A DNA stretch of 64,000 nt from Knufia peltigerae (lineage: Eukaryota; Ascomycota; Eurotiomycetes; Chaetothyriales; Trichomeriaceae), in the NCBI GenBank assembly GCA_030247855.1, contig JAPDRN010000061.1, forward strand, positions 141,880 to 205,879, written 5' to 3'. The notes below the pieces were generated by a model that saw only the letters and a list, made by a program, of their open reading frames with translations, was not told where the DNA came from and searched no databases. Of this stretch, positions 9,155 through 21,388 are shown one piece after another; the stretch's first letter is position 1, and every line of letters starts with the position of its first letter. The position numbers and the translations under genes are program-made.

Positions 9155-10327
9155 TCACGGCTCCCACTTTGGCCACGACGCACCGAACTTCTTCCCGGCC
9201 GGACCGAAATACTTTGCAAAGAGGCGGACCAGGTCGTCGTCGAGCAACTGCATGTGTTCCCCCGCCAGGCGGACAAAGTCCAGGCCGCCCTTCTCGTCCA
9301 ACCTCTTCAGGCCGATCCAGTCCTCCTCGTAGATGGGCCTCTGCCTCAGCGGGGTCACCGCGTAGCCGCCCGTCATGTTGACGTCGGCGAACCAGCCGGT
9401 CTCCTTGGGGACCACCGTCCGGTCGTCGTCGAACAGGACCATGACGAACTTGTCCAGGGCGGCCAGGTTCTCGGCGTACGTCGCGTTCTTGGCCCCGCGC
9501 TCGTTGTTGATGTCGGCGAGAAAGTTGGAGTGTTCCAGGTAGTTTGCGCGGTCGTCGTCCGTCTCGCCGCGGTAGTACTGCGCGGGCACGAGGCGGGACT
9601 GCACAAAGTCCGACCACACCGTGCCGCCCCCCAGGACCGCGTTGGCGCCCCGGCAGACCCAGTCCGTCGGGCTGGCGCACTTTTGGAACTCGGCGATGCC
9701 GTTGTGCTGGCTGCCGAAGGTGACGAGCGACCGCACCCGGGGGGCCCAGCCGCCGCAGCGTTCGACGTAACCCCTCAGGAACTGGCCGCCCTGGCTGAAC
9801 CCGACGGCGTCGATCGCCGGGGCGGTCCTCAGGATGGGGTCCTCGGCCAGCGCGTGGCAGACGTGGTCGAGCTGTCGGGTGACGTTGCCGAAGAACGACG
9901 CCTGGCGGTCCGCGGACCCCGCCGCGCCCGTGGCTGAAATGAGGTACGTGTACGTCCCCGGGTGGACCTGCTCGATCAACTCGGCAACCTCTTTCAATCC
10001 CTCTGCGTCCGCTGAATCGCCCAGGCCGTGCCAGACGACCACTGGCAGAGGGGTGTCGTCTTCGTCGTCGGTCTCCTCCTCCTCCGCCGCAGGCTTCTGC
10101 GCAGGCAACGCACGCTGCGGACCGACCCTGGTGAGCGTGGCACCTTGCGGTGGTACCTGCAGAGGCTCTTCGTCGACTTCCGGGGTAATGACAAGTTTGG
10201 GAGAGAGTGCGATCGTGTCATCAGCGGGTTGGAGTTCAAGCAAGGCCTCGGCTTCCGACGGAGGGTAGGCGAAGGAGAAGGCTACGGCGGGCAGTGCGAG
10301 GAGTGTCGATAACGACTTGAGCTGCAT
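9155..10327 (-). CDS. PPT1: Palmitoyl-protein thioesterase
   Basis: A single-exon protein of 390 residues. Residues 1-20 form a signal peptide (MQLKSLSTLLALPAVAFSFA), followed by an acidic linker (about 80-92). The alpha/beta-hydrolase domain then starts at PVVVWHGLGDSADA (about 95-108), which is characteristic of lysosomal PPT1. The nucleophile is Ser178 in GFSQGG, the family-typical TFGSQHNGI follows at about 203-211, the acid is in FDDDRTVVP (about 299-307) and the catalytic His358 lies in GEHMQLL. PPT1 removes palmitate from cysteines of proteins during degradation in the lysosome or vacuole. Compared with the human enzyme (about 306 residues) the extra length lies mainly in the N-terminal linker. 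The start is clear: ATG directly before the signal peptide. Confidence 0.95.
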   Translation of the reverse strand: MQLKSLSTLLALPAVAFSFAYPPSEAEALLELQPADDTIALSPKLVITPEVDEEPLQVPPQGATLTRVGPQRALPAQKPAAEEEETDDEDDTPLPVVVWHGLGDSADAEGLKEVAELIEQVHPGTYTYLISATGAAGSADRQASFFGNVTRQLDHVCHALAEDPILRTAPAIDAVGFSQGGQFLRGYVERCGGWAPRVRSLVTFGSQHNGIAEFQKCASPTDWVCRGANAVLGGGTVWSDFVQSRLVPAQYYRGETDDDRANYLEHSNFLADINNERGAKNATYAENLAALDKFVMVLFDDDRTVVPKETGWFADVNMTGGYAVTPLRQRPIYEEDWIGLKRLDEKGGLDFVRLAGEHMQLLDDDLVRLFAKYFGPAGKKFGASWPKWEP

Positions 10328-10904
10328 GATTGTAGTTGTAGGTGGTCCACCGAGTGAACCGGAAAGTTTGGGTAAATGTCTTCGCCGTGATCCTCACCTT
10401 CAGAGGGAGTGATGAATGAATGTCCATATGGACTTGAAGTGGGGTGTTGCCTGTTGTACAGAAGTCGTGAGTAAATATTCAGTCTGACAAAAGTCACTCC
10501 TCTCCCACCTGGTGACAACAAGTCCCTCGCTGACTAACAATTTTTGACTCTGACCGTCACATTGAATTTAATTATTTTGGGCGAATGAAACAACGGCAGC
10601 CAGTGACACACTCACCTTATCAACACTCTAGACTGATATTATCCAATGTGCGAGTTACGGTATATACAATACCGAAACTTCCAAGCTGCTCATATTTACA
10701 ATGTACAAAACAAAGCGTAGATGTATTCAATACCTACCTCCATTCCCGCCAGTAGATGCCAGAGAGAATTCACTACGCCTTGAAACTCCATTCGCCATGA
10801 CTGAGAGAGCCTGTCCTCGAGTATTGCTCAGGAGACATCTTGTCACCTGACACTCTTTGAACGAAGTACCCGCGATGTTGACCCCTTGATTAGCAGATAC
10901 TGAA
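10328..10904. other. Noncoding, promoter side of the thioesterase gene
   Basis: No gene is supported. AT-rich stretches (10551-10580 and 10650-10735) separate the thioesterase start from the 3' end of the RING gene. Both genes are on the minus strand. Confidence 0.5.
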
Positions 10905-12004
10905 TCATGTCTGAGTCGGCGCCCGACTATGATAAAATCCCAGTTAGCATGGCGGTTCATTGCTCTTGCAAGGAATCATGGTGTCACGCGCTCAACTTAC
11001 CAGTAAATACATTTCATATTGGTATCGGGAGAGTTGGCTACCCACGAGTCAAAGCAATCAACGTGGGCAGAATTCCGACATGTCCCACAGCTCCATATTT
11101 CACTCGTCCTATCCAGTGAGGTCAAGCAGATGCCACATTCATTCACCGCCGATGTTGAGGAGCTGCTCGCCAATCGTGTAGGAGGAGACACGTCCTGGAC
11201 TGACGGTGATGGAGAGTGCGATCGTCCGTGTTGACTTGCGTTCACTGAACCTCGTATGGAACTAGTAACTCTTGAGGCTCGACCACGACGACGAGGGCTG
11301 GGTGATCTCAAGCTAGGCAGTGGTTCGTTGTCGTTGTCGTCGTCGGGCTCGCCTCCGTCGGTCATGTCTTCGCTCTGCGCTCTGGATCCGTAGAAACCAG
11401 AGTCATCATCGTCATCTTCATCAGTCGATGATTCGGAATAAATCTCTGGCCTATACATGAACGGTGGGCCAGGCTCGGTGCCGGTCGCCTCGTAATGTTT
11501 GTCCATTAGCGCTTCAATGGCCTCAATCATCGTGCTCGACCTTCTCCTCCTGCTGAGTCGATTGGAAACTTCAGCGAGCAAGTCTTTGGTCCGGCATGAA
11601 CGGAGTAATTCTGTAGTGCTCGGTTGGCGACGCCTACCGGCAGTGCTGCCGCGTTCGGACCCCATCTCGTGCTCAGAGTGTTGTCGTCTTCTGGGTTCAC
11701 GAGTAGTCGCTTGCACTAGATTTAGTTGCCATGTCCTGGCTTTGGCCGGAGCCTGATCCTGATGATTTCTTTTGCAGTGCAGAAGGCTGGCAACCCTCTC
11801 GAGATGCCCGATCAAATAAGTTGGAGCGATCCCGTCTGTCAATTTCCGGGCGATCTCTTTCAACACAGCTGCCGCTTCTGAACGTGAGCCTCGAGCCACC
11901 GCATTTCCACATGTAGGTTTGGCTATTGCGTAGCCTATGCAGGTGGCCTGCTCAAGAGGTTGGTTGATGCCAAGTTGCTGACAAAGGTTGGAGGTAGTGG
12001 CCAT
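10905..12004 (-). CDS. RING-finger protein with an acidic/Ser-rich linker
   Basis: Two exons, 11001-12004 and 10905-10926, separated by a 74-bp intron (GTAAGT donor, GCTAAC branch, ATAG acceptor). The protein has 341 residues from the ATG at 12004, which has a strong context (CCAACATGGCC). Near the N-terminus is a Cys/His region (TCIGYAIAKPTCGN ... LLHCKRNHQDQA) like that preceding other domains in fungal multidomain proteins. The middle is Arg/Ser- and Asp-rich and likely disordered. The C-terminus is a RING finger: CGICLTSL, then WSCGTCRNSAHVDCF. Its last Cys pair is completed only across the splice (MKCIYCRAP), which confirms the intron. An E3 ubiquitin-ligase role is inferred. An open frame continues upstream of 12004 to about 12087, so an extra 5' exon is possible. 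Confidence 0.78.
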
Positions 12005-13623
12005 GTTGGGAAAGAACTTGAGTGTATAGTCTGTGAGAACGGAGTTACAGCCGAGGAAGGGGTACTTCTGCGGATGGTACAATATGTCTTGACAGAAAAA
12101 CAGGGCTATGAGCCTCCATTCTTATACCTGTAGGACTGTTCAACACCACTCCATCATTCTGCAGCCTCAATGACGCCAACCATGCAGAGTTAGGTCAGCA
12201 AAATCGAAGCGCTAATATTGCACAGGCAAGGCAAACATAGCCACAGGAGCTTGTGACCTGGTGTATAGTGATTGTCCTTGGGTTGCTTCCTGTCGGGATA
12301 CCGGCTCCTGCGTATGCAAGCTCCGCCACATTGCGACAATTTCCCTTCCCTATAGGTTAGCTGGCCATCTCCAAGGTCCTTTTGATGTCAAAAGGGGGCC
12401 CCCTCGTGTCTGTGGCTTCGACGTATGTAACCCTGGTTCAGTTAGCAGAGGCATGCGGGTGTGTTGCGACCACTATGAACACCATCCTCTTCTGTCTTCT
12501 TCTAGGCTTGTGGCTTGGGTGGACACGCAGTGATGGGGGCGGATACAAAGAGTTCCAGACGTAATGAGTATGAGAACACGCAGGGGTTTCCAAAAGACAA
12601 GCAAGAAACCGCATGATCCCTGCATAAAGCACATGATATCGAGTGCAGAGCTTCTTCAACAATTGTAAGGGGACAACGATACAGACCATAGGACACTCTC
12701 AGAAAAACCTTTCCTGGTTTGCGAACTGTTTGGTGAGGGACGGATACGATACAAACCTCGAACACCCTTGGGTGCAGTAGACAGGTAGCTAGCCAAGAGG
12801 CCGGCCGTTCGGCCTCACTCATAGTCAGCCCAGACCAAGTAGCAACGGCGCGTACCTAAGCCTGTCATGAATCCTACCTAGACAGCGGCTATGTGGCACG
12901 AACTGCGCGCGCAAGTTTTACCGATTCTCTCGGACGAGGAAGTAATGCACTCGTACTAATTACTCTTACTGTACGACCAACGGAATTTTGTGGATTTGTC
13001 GTCGCCAAAAAAAAACACAAAAAAATAGCTCGCTCACATGAGACGTTGAGTGTCGGAAACCATGTTTCTAGTCGACCCCAGCTTAGCTCGTTGGATATGG
13101 TCGTGCCAAAAGAACTAGACCTGTGAGCTCCTGATGGCTCTAAAATTTCTCTACAGCTCTCTGGACAGTACAACGCTGTCTGTACTCCGCGGTGTGGTGT
13201 GTAAAATAAGAAAGATAGCAAAAGGACGATGAAGAAGGGATCGTCCGGTCAAGTGGCACAGCGCATAATAAAGCTATTTACCCCGGATCTTGGCAGGTAC
13301 AAATGGGCTTGGCCTCGTCATACTAGAACCCAAGAATTGATGTTGGCACAATGCACAATGCACAATGCAGCCTGACGTGCCTTTGTGAAACTCGAGCAGG
13401 AAGAAGAAAAACCCCCAGAGCGAATTGTCGCACGCTTACCACAAAGATTTAGGTAGGTATTAATGTAGCGCGAGACTGCCGCCGCAATACTACAGCAAGG
13501 GCACTAAAAATTGCCACCAACGCCAGCCCCAGGGATATCGCAGCTAAAGACAACAGCCTCCCGTTTTTCTAGGATGAACGCCTCATATCTCATGAACGTT
13601 GTCGAGTCAACGAACTAGAGCTC
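12005..13623. other. Noncoding
   Basis: No gene is supported. Short frames exist on both strands but none has recognisable protein character. A small direct repeat of ACAATGC units lies at about 13349-13367, and an A8 run followed by A6 lies at 13007-13026. Confidence 0.5.
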
Positions 13624-14364
13624 CTATCCGAGCAAACCCAGCCCGTCTTCCTCGGCAACCAATACTCGTGACTTTTTCAGGTCCTGGGTCCATTTTCTCG
13701 TGACAAATAACCACATCTGCCGTTCATCTGATCGTTTCTCATCAATGTAAGCCTCGAGTGTTGGCTTGGGCTGCCACTCTTCCCATTGCCTCCCGTTATT
13801 CCGAACCAACTTCTCACTGGTAAGGTGCGGATGTTCCGCCCTGGCTCGTAGGATGGCCTCCCTGTCCGACTTCATCCGCAAATCCTCGAGTTGGCAGGGC
13901 GGACAGGGATGATTCTGATGGGGCAGATGGGTAGGGAGACCCATGTAGTGAGGCGCCGGGTAGTGACCAGATGATGCGCAAGAGAAGGAGAAGCTCTTGC
14001 ATGAGAAAGAGTCTGTTCGAGTGAACCTTCGGCCAAAGGCAGCGCACTCGGCAGGCTGGCGAGCGACGCCGGGTAGAGGAGCCATGACTTTTGTGCTGGT
14101 TCTCGATAGAGGTGAACTTGGTGGAGAAGGTCCTGACGAGTTGGAGTCTAGACTTGCAATAGAAGACGAACAACCATCCCGTGGAGAGGTCGGTTGAACT
14201 GACGTGGTGGACATTCGGTTCTGGCAGTTGTAGCATTTGTACGGCTGCTGTGGCAGCTTGAGCCCGGTTGTCTTCAGCATCGGACATGGTCCGACATTGC
14301 ACACCTCCAAGCCCATGAGGATGCCATGCCCACAGCAGAACCGCAGAACGTGTGCCTTGCACAT
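13624..14364 (-). CDS. Hypothetical protein with N-terminal Cys clusters
   Basis: A single-exon protein of 246 residues from the ATG at 14364. The N-terminus MCKAHVLRFCCGHGILMG, then CNVGPCP and CYNCQNR, gives Cys/His pairs that could bind zinc. A Ser/Pro-rich disordered stretch follows (about 60-95). The C-terminal third is charged and helical, with EAILRARAEHPHLTSEKL, EAYIDEKRSDERQMWLFVTR and a WTQDLKKSRVLVAEE end. Similarly arranged short Cys-containing proteins are common as lineage-specific families in fungi. I do not recognise a named domain and assign no function. The third-position pattern and the absence of stops over 740 nt support it as real. Confidence 0.65.
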   Translation of the reverse strand: MCKAHVLRFCCGHGILMGLEVCNVGPCPMLKTTGLKLPQQPYKCYNCQNRMSTTSVQPTSPRDGCSSSIASLDSNSSGPSPPSSPLSRTSTKVMAPLPGVARQPAECAAFGRRFTRTDSFSCKSFSFSCASSGHYPAPHYMGLPTHLPHQNHPCPPCQLEDLRMKSDREAILRARAEHPHLTSEKLVRNNGRQWEEWQPKPTLEAYIDEKRSDERQMWLFVTRKWTQDLKKSRVLVAEEDGLGLLG

Positions 14365-16661
14365 TTTGTGTATGTTGAATATTTGGAGTATTAATGTACT
14401 ATTTGTGGTTGTGTAGAGAGTGGAGATTCGAGTAGAGGTTGGCCTCGTGTCAGGGGAATTATAGAGACATTCTCAACGAATCGTATGCGCCATTCGATGA
14501 GCCTCGTTTGTTGCACTCCCCGAGCGTGACGCAGCGGTCTCTCCAGAGCGAGAGTGACCAAGTTGATTGTTGTCTCGAAGAAGAGGTTAAGATTCGGAGG
14601 TCGCGTTCGTTTGTAACGGCCAAGGGCGTGATAGTGATTAGGCTTGAGGGCAGGCTGGTGAGGCTATAGTGCCATTGAAGAATATCGGTTGAGGAGATTG
14701 TGTGCGACCGACGAAGGAGGAGGGATATATCCGTGGCCGAGAGATCTCAGGCGGTGTTTGGCGAATACGAGAAGGGCAACGCGTGGAGACGCTGGCCTTT
14801 GACCGTTTGATTGCGAGATTTCGACCTATAGATATGCAAAGGGGAATCGGCCAGAGGGTAATGTTTATGCATAGAATGAACGGCTCGAGCGGGTGAAAAA
14901 ATGGGTCGAGGGGACCGGCGAGGTTTTTAGGTGCGGAAACGAATGCTGGAAAGTGTGGTAAGTTTCAGAAGTCCGCGACAAGGTAATAATGAATGCATGT
15001 GTGAAGACTAGAAGACCAGGAAAGAAGAGAAGCAATAATACGAGTACTTGTATGGTCTAAAGAAGGAGAGACTGATCATTTTCGAACCCGGGTTTTCGCG
15101 TAGGGGACAGGAACCGAGAAACTCTCTGCTTCGACGTTCTTTCTGTACAGCTCGTATTGTAGGAGAAGAATTCGATGTTTCTTAGCGAGGGTGGGATGAG
15201 AGTGAGGGGAGAGTGGGATTTTCGCAGTACAAACAACTTTTGGCGTCATTATGATTAGCTCTAATTAGGTGTTCTCTCACTCTTTCACTCCCTCTCACAC
15301 ACGCTCTCTCTCTCCAAGCCAATGCGCATGAGCCATCGACTAGGCTTTGTTGGGGCGCCCACGCTTTTTCCTGGCCTAGCGAACCGTCGTTCATCGGGAC
15401 ACTCGGCTTAGTTCTCTGGTACAGGCATGTTGGAGTACCTGGCGCCTGTACTGTAACAAACAACTACAAATCCTCGTTCTGATCGACGTACAGACACAAG
15501 ACCCTGTCAGATTGTCAAATGTCGTACAGTACGTTGCCATCCAGAGGCCCTCATCATCAAAGTCCCACTCCCGTGCCTCGAAATTGCAACACTGAGACGG
15601 CCATTACTACGGGTGAAAGGGTAAATGACCAAACACAACACACAACCCCCCACCACCGCCACCATGAGTACTACAAATACTACCGTACTGGCTGACTGAC
15701 TGACTCTGCTCCCAGCTTACTGGGTACATCGAAGCTAGACTTCCCATCGGACGCGCCGCGTGTTCTCGGACTCTAACTGACGCCGACCTGTCCACAATCC
15801 CTGCCTCCCCTCGCATCCCCACCCCTTGGTGTCATGCATTGGGTCTACATATTCCCCGGAAAATGCCACGGCCGTCCGATATCCCACGAACGCGCCTGTA
15901 AGCAATTGAATTTTGACATAATTGGCCCCCCAGGGTGATCGCACAGCAACTTATCAGGTCCACGATCAAGCACAGAAAAGAAAAAAAAGTGCAACTAGAA
16001 CAAGAAGAAGAATAAGAACAAGAACATCGCAGGACAAGGACGCGTTAAACAAACACAAAAAGAAATGACCGTGATGATGATGCCCAACAAACATTGGGAT
16101 CTCTCGCTGATCTCCATAATTGACAACTGCCACATGCCTTTGAGTGGGGGTTGGTTTGATGCTTACTTCGTACATACATAGGTTGACCTCGAACCGGCCC
16201 AATCGTAGGAATTGACGGCGCTCCTCGTGCAGAGATAACTAGCCGGTACACTGCAAGCTACTCGCGAGCTAATCTTTCGACGCCATATCATTCCGATTTG
16301 CAAAGATAAAATTCGGCAAAACTCCCGTGCTTCTCCGTTCATCCATAGGCCCCGGTGCTGGAGCAAACACATAGAACGCAGGGCAGGCAACAAACCAGTT
16401 AGCGTTAATAATGTCACTTCCAAGGGCACATGATGAGCTAGGCATGCATGGAAAACGCCGTTGTAAATCCGATAAAGAAGGATGACATTGTACATCTATC
16501 AATTGTACCAGTACTGATAAGTAATACCACCAAGTCTTCGCCACAACCACTCAGTCTTCACAAAGAGTAGCCTCATGCAATATTCATAGGGGCACGCTCA
16601 TTGTGGCGCCAATATTTCCTCTCTCTTATCGCCACAATCACCGTTCCACAGAATCATTCTA
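14365..16661. other. Large noncoding region
   Basis: About 2.3 kb between two minus-strand genes with no supported coding sequence. It has CT/CA-rich tracts (15271-15316 and 15627-15664) and an A-rich tract (15974-16024). Part of it is presumably the promoter of the Cys-cluster hypothetical gene. Confidence 0.5.
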
Positions 16662-18559
16662 TTATGGGCCAGAACCACCAGAATCCGTGTTGTAGTACAT
16701 GTCAATGCTCTTGATCAGGAGAATGTTGTCGCTGGAGGGAGGCCCGACTGACCAGCCTGTATAAGAGGATCAGCCTGAGTGGAAACAAATTTAGATATGG
16801 CAAGCTCCTCACCCTTGTTCCCGTTGGACCAATTGTTCCAGACCCAAGGACCTGGCTCGCTTGGGACGTTGGTGGTGAATTTCATCTGGAACTTGCCATC
16901 AAGATAGAATGCGGTGTAGTCCGATGTCCAATCGAGTCGGTATTCATGAACCGCTGTTGTGCAGTCTGAAGGCGCGGGGCCCGTAGCCTGAGTTGCCGCT
17001 TCGTCTTCGGGGTTTACAGCTTGATTCGTGTACCAGATGGGGATTGGATTGCCAGGTCCGTTATTCGACAGAGAGGACGGATCCGTTAAGTATTCAATGT
17101 CGGTTTCCTGGGTGTCGGATTGATAGAAGAAAAAGCCTACAAGCATCAGCACAACTACCTCACTCTTCTTCAGCAATTGAAGCCGCTGACCGTGACAAGT
17201 CCCCGGCACTGGACTGAGGATGGCTTTTGTCCGAACACTGCCATATAGGATGCTCGACTCCGCTGTCGTGATTTCAGCACTGCTCACTTCCCAGCCAGTG
17301 CTGTTATTGGGGTTTTGATCTCCAGGCACGGTCAATGCTAGCATTCCGTTCACGATTTGCACATTTGCAGGGTCAAATGTAGGGTTGTACGGAATCTCAG
17401 GAGATGGACCGCTTCCCCTCTGATGATTGCTGTAGTTGCTGATCTGCAGTCCATCGGGGAATCCTTGGTCGAAAGTAAACAAAGACCGATTATCGAAGGT
17501 GCCGACTCCAGGGACTAACCATTGGTTACCGACTTGCACAACGTCTGAAGTCTGGGCGGGTGCAGAAGGGTTAGTAGTTGAAACACTCGAAGTCGAAGTG
17601 TTAGCTGGAACGGGAGTTGTGACTGAGGTGATGGCGGAGGAAGCGCTGCTTGAACTGGAATCTGTGGTGGAGCTAGAGGCTGTGTTTGAATTGAAAATTG
17701 TGCTGGAGTCAGAATTTGTGCTTGGGGCTGCTGTTGAAGACGAAGAGGTGTAGGGGACAACAGAGCTCGCGAATGCCGACGTGGACGAAACACCAAAGAC
17801 TGGAGATGCACCCGATGCACTGGCTGGACTACCGGAGGTGTCGGTATCTGAGATTGTTGAAGTTGATGCATCGGACGTCACAGATTGAGAGGTATTTGTC
17901 AAGGGCTGAGGCGAGAGAGCAGTGGTGAATTGTCCACCGACTGATGTTGTTGGGATACTTGTGATAATTTGGGAAGTATGGACAGTGATGACTGGTTCTG
18001 GAAAATGCGTATGCCCGGCAAATCCTGGAAAGGGATTGGGAAAGCCAGGAACGAAGGGATCTCCAAAAGGAGGTAGCGGATGCACAGGGAAGAATGGGCA
18101 TGACCAAGGAGGGCCAACTGTATGATGTTTTCGTACTTGTGGCTTTCGATGCAGTTCTCTTGCGGGCTCATTGCGCTCTGAAAGACTGTTAGCTGAAGCC
18201 ACCACCCCGAGGTCTCTCTCAAAGGCAAGATCGAAGGCGCTGACGGCGATGAGATTCGAGAGGACCAGAAGAGTGATGAGTGTCAGCGGTGCCAAGTGCA
18301 GAGTGGGGAGGATATTTATTGGTTTGACATATGTAGTTATCGCAGAGAACGGGATGTATAGGTCTGTGTGAGGACAACCGGTTGATGGATGGTGGGTGTT
18401 TTCAGTTGTGAATGCTGGACGGGGAGAGCAGACGCCGTCGTCCTTACCGGCATCTGGCAATGGCTGTGGCAATGGCTGTGGTGCTTGTAAATCCTCGCCT
18501 GTTGTTGGTTCTCGAAAGCAGCTGCCGAAAAGCTCTTTGATACGTTGTCTGAAAGGCAT
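16662..18559 (-). CDS. Membrane-anchored GH16 glucanase/transglycosylase-like protein
   Basis: Three exons: 17191-18559, 16813-17136 and 16662-16756, giving 595 residues. The introns are 54 bp and 56 bp and restore family motifs at both joins (TCHG|FFFY and NNWSNGNKG|WSVGPPSSDN). The order is a cytosolic tail (1-80), one transmembrane segment (about 85-107, LHLAPLTLITLLVLSNLIAV), a Pro-rich then Ser/Thr-rich stalk (about 125-345) and a GH16 concanavalin-like domain. The catalytic core is E467-T-D-I-E471, the ExDxxE-type nucleophile and acid/base pair. The C-terminus LIKSIDMYYNTDSG is typical. Fungal relatives act on beta-1,3/1,4-glucans of the cell wall. The long N-terminal tail makes this a type II membrane protein with an extracellular enzyme, rather than a secreted one. 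A start at 18616 is possible. Confidence 0.88.
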
Positions 18560-18913
18560 TGCGAAGGGATGAAGCGAGACAAGGATATCAACTGCGCAGA
18601 GTTTAGCCCATAGCATATCAAGGGATATGACTAGACGCGTACCAGCGCTGAGTAGCACAACTTGCTTTCTCCGTGCACGTTCTATTGGTTTGTCGTGGTG
18701 TTGAAGGTTCCGCGACGTTAGGTATGCGAGGTAAAGGTATGGTTGAGTCTGCGGATTGGATCATTGAGGGAGTCGAGGTATTAATAACAGAAGCATAGAT
18801 TGCAGTTCCTTCCATGTTGCACCACATTGGATGCAACGGGCAAGAATTTGGTACTGCTCGTTATTGGGCAGCAGTTGCAATGCGTCAAACGTCTGAGATG
18901 CCAAACCAGATCC
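18560..18913. other. Noncoding between GH16 and EFM7 genes
   Basis: Upstream region of the minus-strand GH16 gene and 3' flank of the EFM7 gene. I see no further coding signal. Confidence 0.5.
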
Positions 18914-19738
18914 TCACACCTGCCATCTCACTTCATAGCCAAACACTGTTCTCCGCAGGGCCTCGTCACCAGGATCGTTCTCGAACATGACTTTGTCCAT
19001 GGTGTGCTCCAGAATCTTATTGACGACGAACCCATCATTACGCGCCAGGTCAAAAAAGTTCAGGTCTTTTTCCAGCAACCATGGACGGTAGGGAGTGAAG
19101 AAGACCAAAGCCACCGAGTCAGCACTATATCGCAGGCACTCACGTAGCGTCGCCAACAGTTTCGTGTGCTCTGAGTGGTTGAAGAGGATATCGGCGAGGA
19201 TCATCACGTCAAATCCACCGCGACCAGATTCCAGGTGAGATTTGAGCGGTTCAGCAGAACTTCCCCAGAGAAAACCTTGTGCTATAATATTCAACTTGTC
19301 GGCGAGGACTGAACAGTGCTCAATGTTGTAGCGCAAATTATCAATCAAATCTTGATCTGGGTAATCTGTCACGACAACTTTCTCAGCCCCTAAGATGGCC
19401 GAAACCAGACTTGGAAGTCCTGCTCCAGCACCCAATTCCAAGACCGTCTTCCCCTGAAGCATCGACGTTGAGTTATCTTCCAAATATCGTGCAATGACTT
19501 GTCCGGCGTTCCATAACAGATGGCCCTTGGATGGAGTTAGCTAGACACAGACGGCCACATACTAGCAAAGTGATCACACCCAAAGCGGACTATGTCCTAC
19601 AAGTCGAAGTTCGATGGCCTGTCCAGTCTTCAAGGTATATGTGGTAAATGTGGCAGGCTTTTCAGGTTGATAAAAACCCTCTGGCTCCTGGAATATGTCT
19701 AGTGACGCAACATCATCATCTCCTTCACTCTGCGACAT
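18914..19738 (-). CDS. EFM7: Elongation factor 1-alpha N-terminal/lysine methyltransferase
   Basis: Two exons, 19580-19738 and 18914-19525, with a 54-bp intron that has a CTAAC branch and AAG acceptor. The product has 256 residues. The N-terminus (GDDDVASLDIFQEPEGFYQ, then ELRLVGHSPLW|GHLLWNAGQVI across the splice) is diagnostic for the Nnt1/EFM7 branch of seven-beta-strand methyltransferases. The SAM-binding motif I is VLELGAGAGLPS, followed by VVVTDYPDQDL and MILADILFNHSEH. The C-terminus FGYEVRWQV closes the fold. In yeast EFM7 trimethylates the N-terminus and dimethylates Lys3 of eEF1A in the cytosol, after removal of Met. The length agrees with the family (yeast 261 residues). Confidence 0.93.
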
Positions 19739-21388
19739 GTTCGATTGTGGCACATGGGCAAGACTAGGAGAACAAAGCCCTTTATGTGACCAGCTCAACG
19801 TCGACGGCGGATCTCACGCGACAACGAGATGTGGTGTCGTGAATGAAACGAACACAGAGAATCAATCTTGGCATATTGACATCACGTGATACGGGAAATT
19901 CGAGCCTACTGTACGGATAAAGTACGGAGTAGGTACTCCGTACTGACCTGCCATAGAGCATGTTTTCACAGAGGGATGTGGATCTCAAATGATTGCTCCT
20001 TGCCACCATGACCCTGGAAATAAGGCTCTGTTCCTGATCGGAGAAGTCGTTCTGGCCATCGCCTTCGCCATCCAAGATCGGAGCAGTCATATCGGTAAAC
20101 CGTACTTGTACCTCGGCGTGGGATCTTGGGAACTGTGACCTGACTAGCCTGCTCGTCGGTTTGATTATTCAATGGACAGTTTCCCGAGATGTTGGACTCC
20201 ATAGTAGGAATTTGTGGTAACGTCATCCATCTATCAGGCCATCCTCGCAGGCAGAGAAGGCGGCGGTCCCTCCGGAGGGGTGGTGGTGGTGGCTGTTGGT
20301 TTGATCTTACTCTTCACATACTCCGTACTAGTTTCAACAGGAGATTCCAGAGTACTGATCCTCAAGACCAACATGAGGTAATGAGCAAGAGATCCTCACA
20401 GTATCTCATTGTGGGAAATCAGCTCGGAGTAGTTTCCCCGAGGCAGCAGTTGCAAACAGAAACAAAGTACTCTCTCCTCCGTACCGTGTATGGGACTCGT
20501 ACCGGGAAATTATCGGAGCAGCATGCGGAATATTGGAACCTTCAGTTACAAAGTATTGTTTGCCGTCCCGCTTCTCCCCGTGTGCGTCCGTCATTGTCGT
20601 GGGTACCAAACGAGTATTTCTGCTCCTCCAACTGCCGTGAATTTTCCACCAGGGCCGCAAATCGCAGTCTTTGCTTGAAATTAATGAGCAACCATCTTCA
20701 GAGACCGTGGACTATCGTTTCGCAGTATCTTTCATTTACCCGTCGCCCCTTCATCCAGCGCTCTCACTCTCCGGCTCAATTGCTTTCTTGACAGGAAACG
20801 GTCCAATAGCCGCGGCCCCGCACCATCGTCTCTCTCTCCAGGCGTCACGGGCATCCCAATTCCGCTTCCCCCACGAAATCTGCCATCAGCCACCCGAATC
20901 CAGCAATCCCACCTCCTCCCGGGAAGCGCTCTCGATCTATCGGTTTCTTCGTGACAAGCATCGCCCCCAGTTCCTTCCAGACTATAGCCCAGCACGACTT
21001 GGAGAATCGCCCCTGTCATCCTGGCTGATTCCTTCTCTCTCTCCAAAACGAAGCCTGCCACCTTTCCGTCCCCGGCATTTCTTCCCACCAACGTTACACC
21101 AAACCTTCTTTTCTTCCTTTCGTATCGCCTGCGCCCCGACACACACACACACACACGAGTCTCTTCCTTAAGACGAGGATAGAAAACAAAGATCCGTCGT
21201 GCTATTCGTCGTCGCCGCCGCCGCCTACATTTCCTCCTTATCAGCCTTTCGCTTCCTAGCCGCGCGCTCGATCTGACGGAAAAAGTTCGCCCTGGTCGAA
21301 GGAGAGAGAGGGAGAAGCCGCCTGCTCAGCGGCTGGGTCTGAAACAATCCATCCTCGAGCGTACGACCCCAAAAGCCACACCTACAAA
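19739..21388. other. Noncoding; long 5' region of the Gln-rich gene
   Basis: No gene is supported. TACGGAGTA/TACTCCGTA words form a compact pair at 19920-19942, with more at 20319-20328. A (CA)n tract lies at 21141-21155. The frame at 20671-21171 is a pyrimidine-rich leader rather than a gene. Confidence 0.5.

Noticed and set aside
9254..9937. 227-codon plus-strand frame
   Set aside because: Antisense shadow of the palmitoyl-protein thioesterase. No domain of its own.
20671..21171. 166-codon plus-strand frame upstream of the Gln-rich gene
   Set aside because: Pyrimidine-rich leader sequence (Ser/Pro/His-biased translation) ending in a CA repeat. Better explained as promoter/5' UTR.
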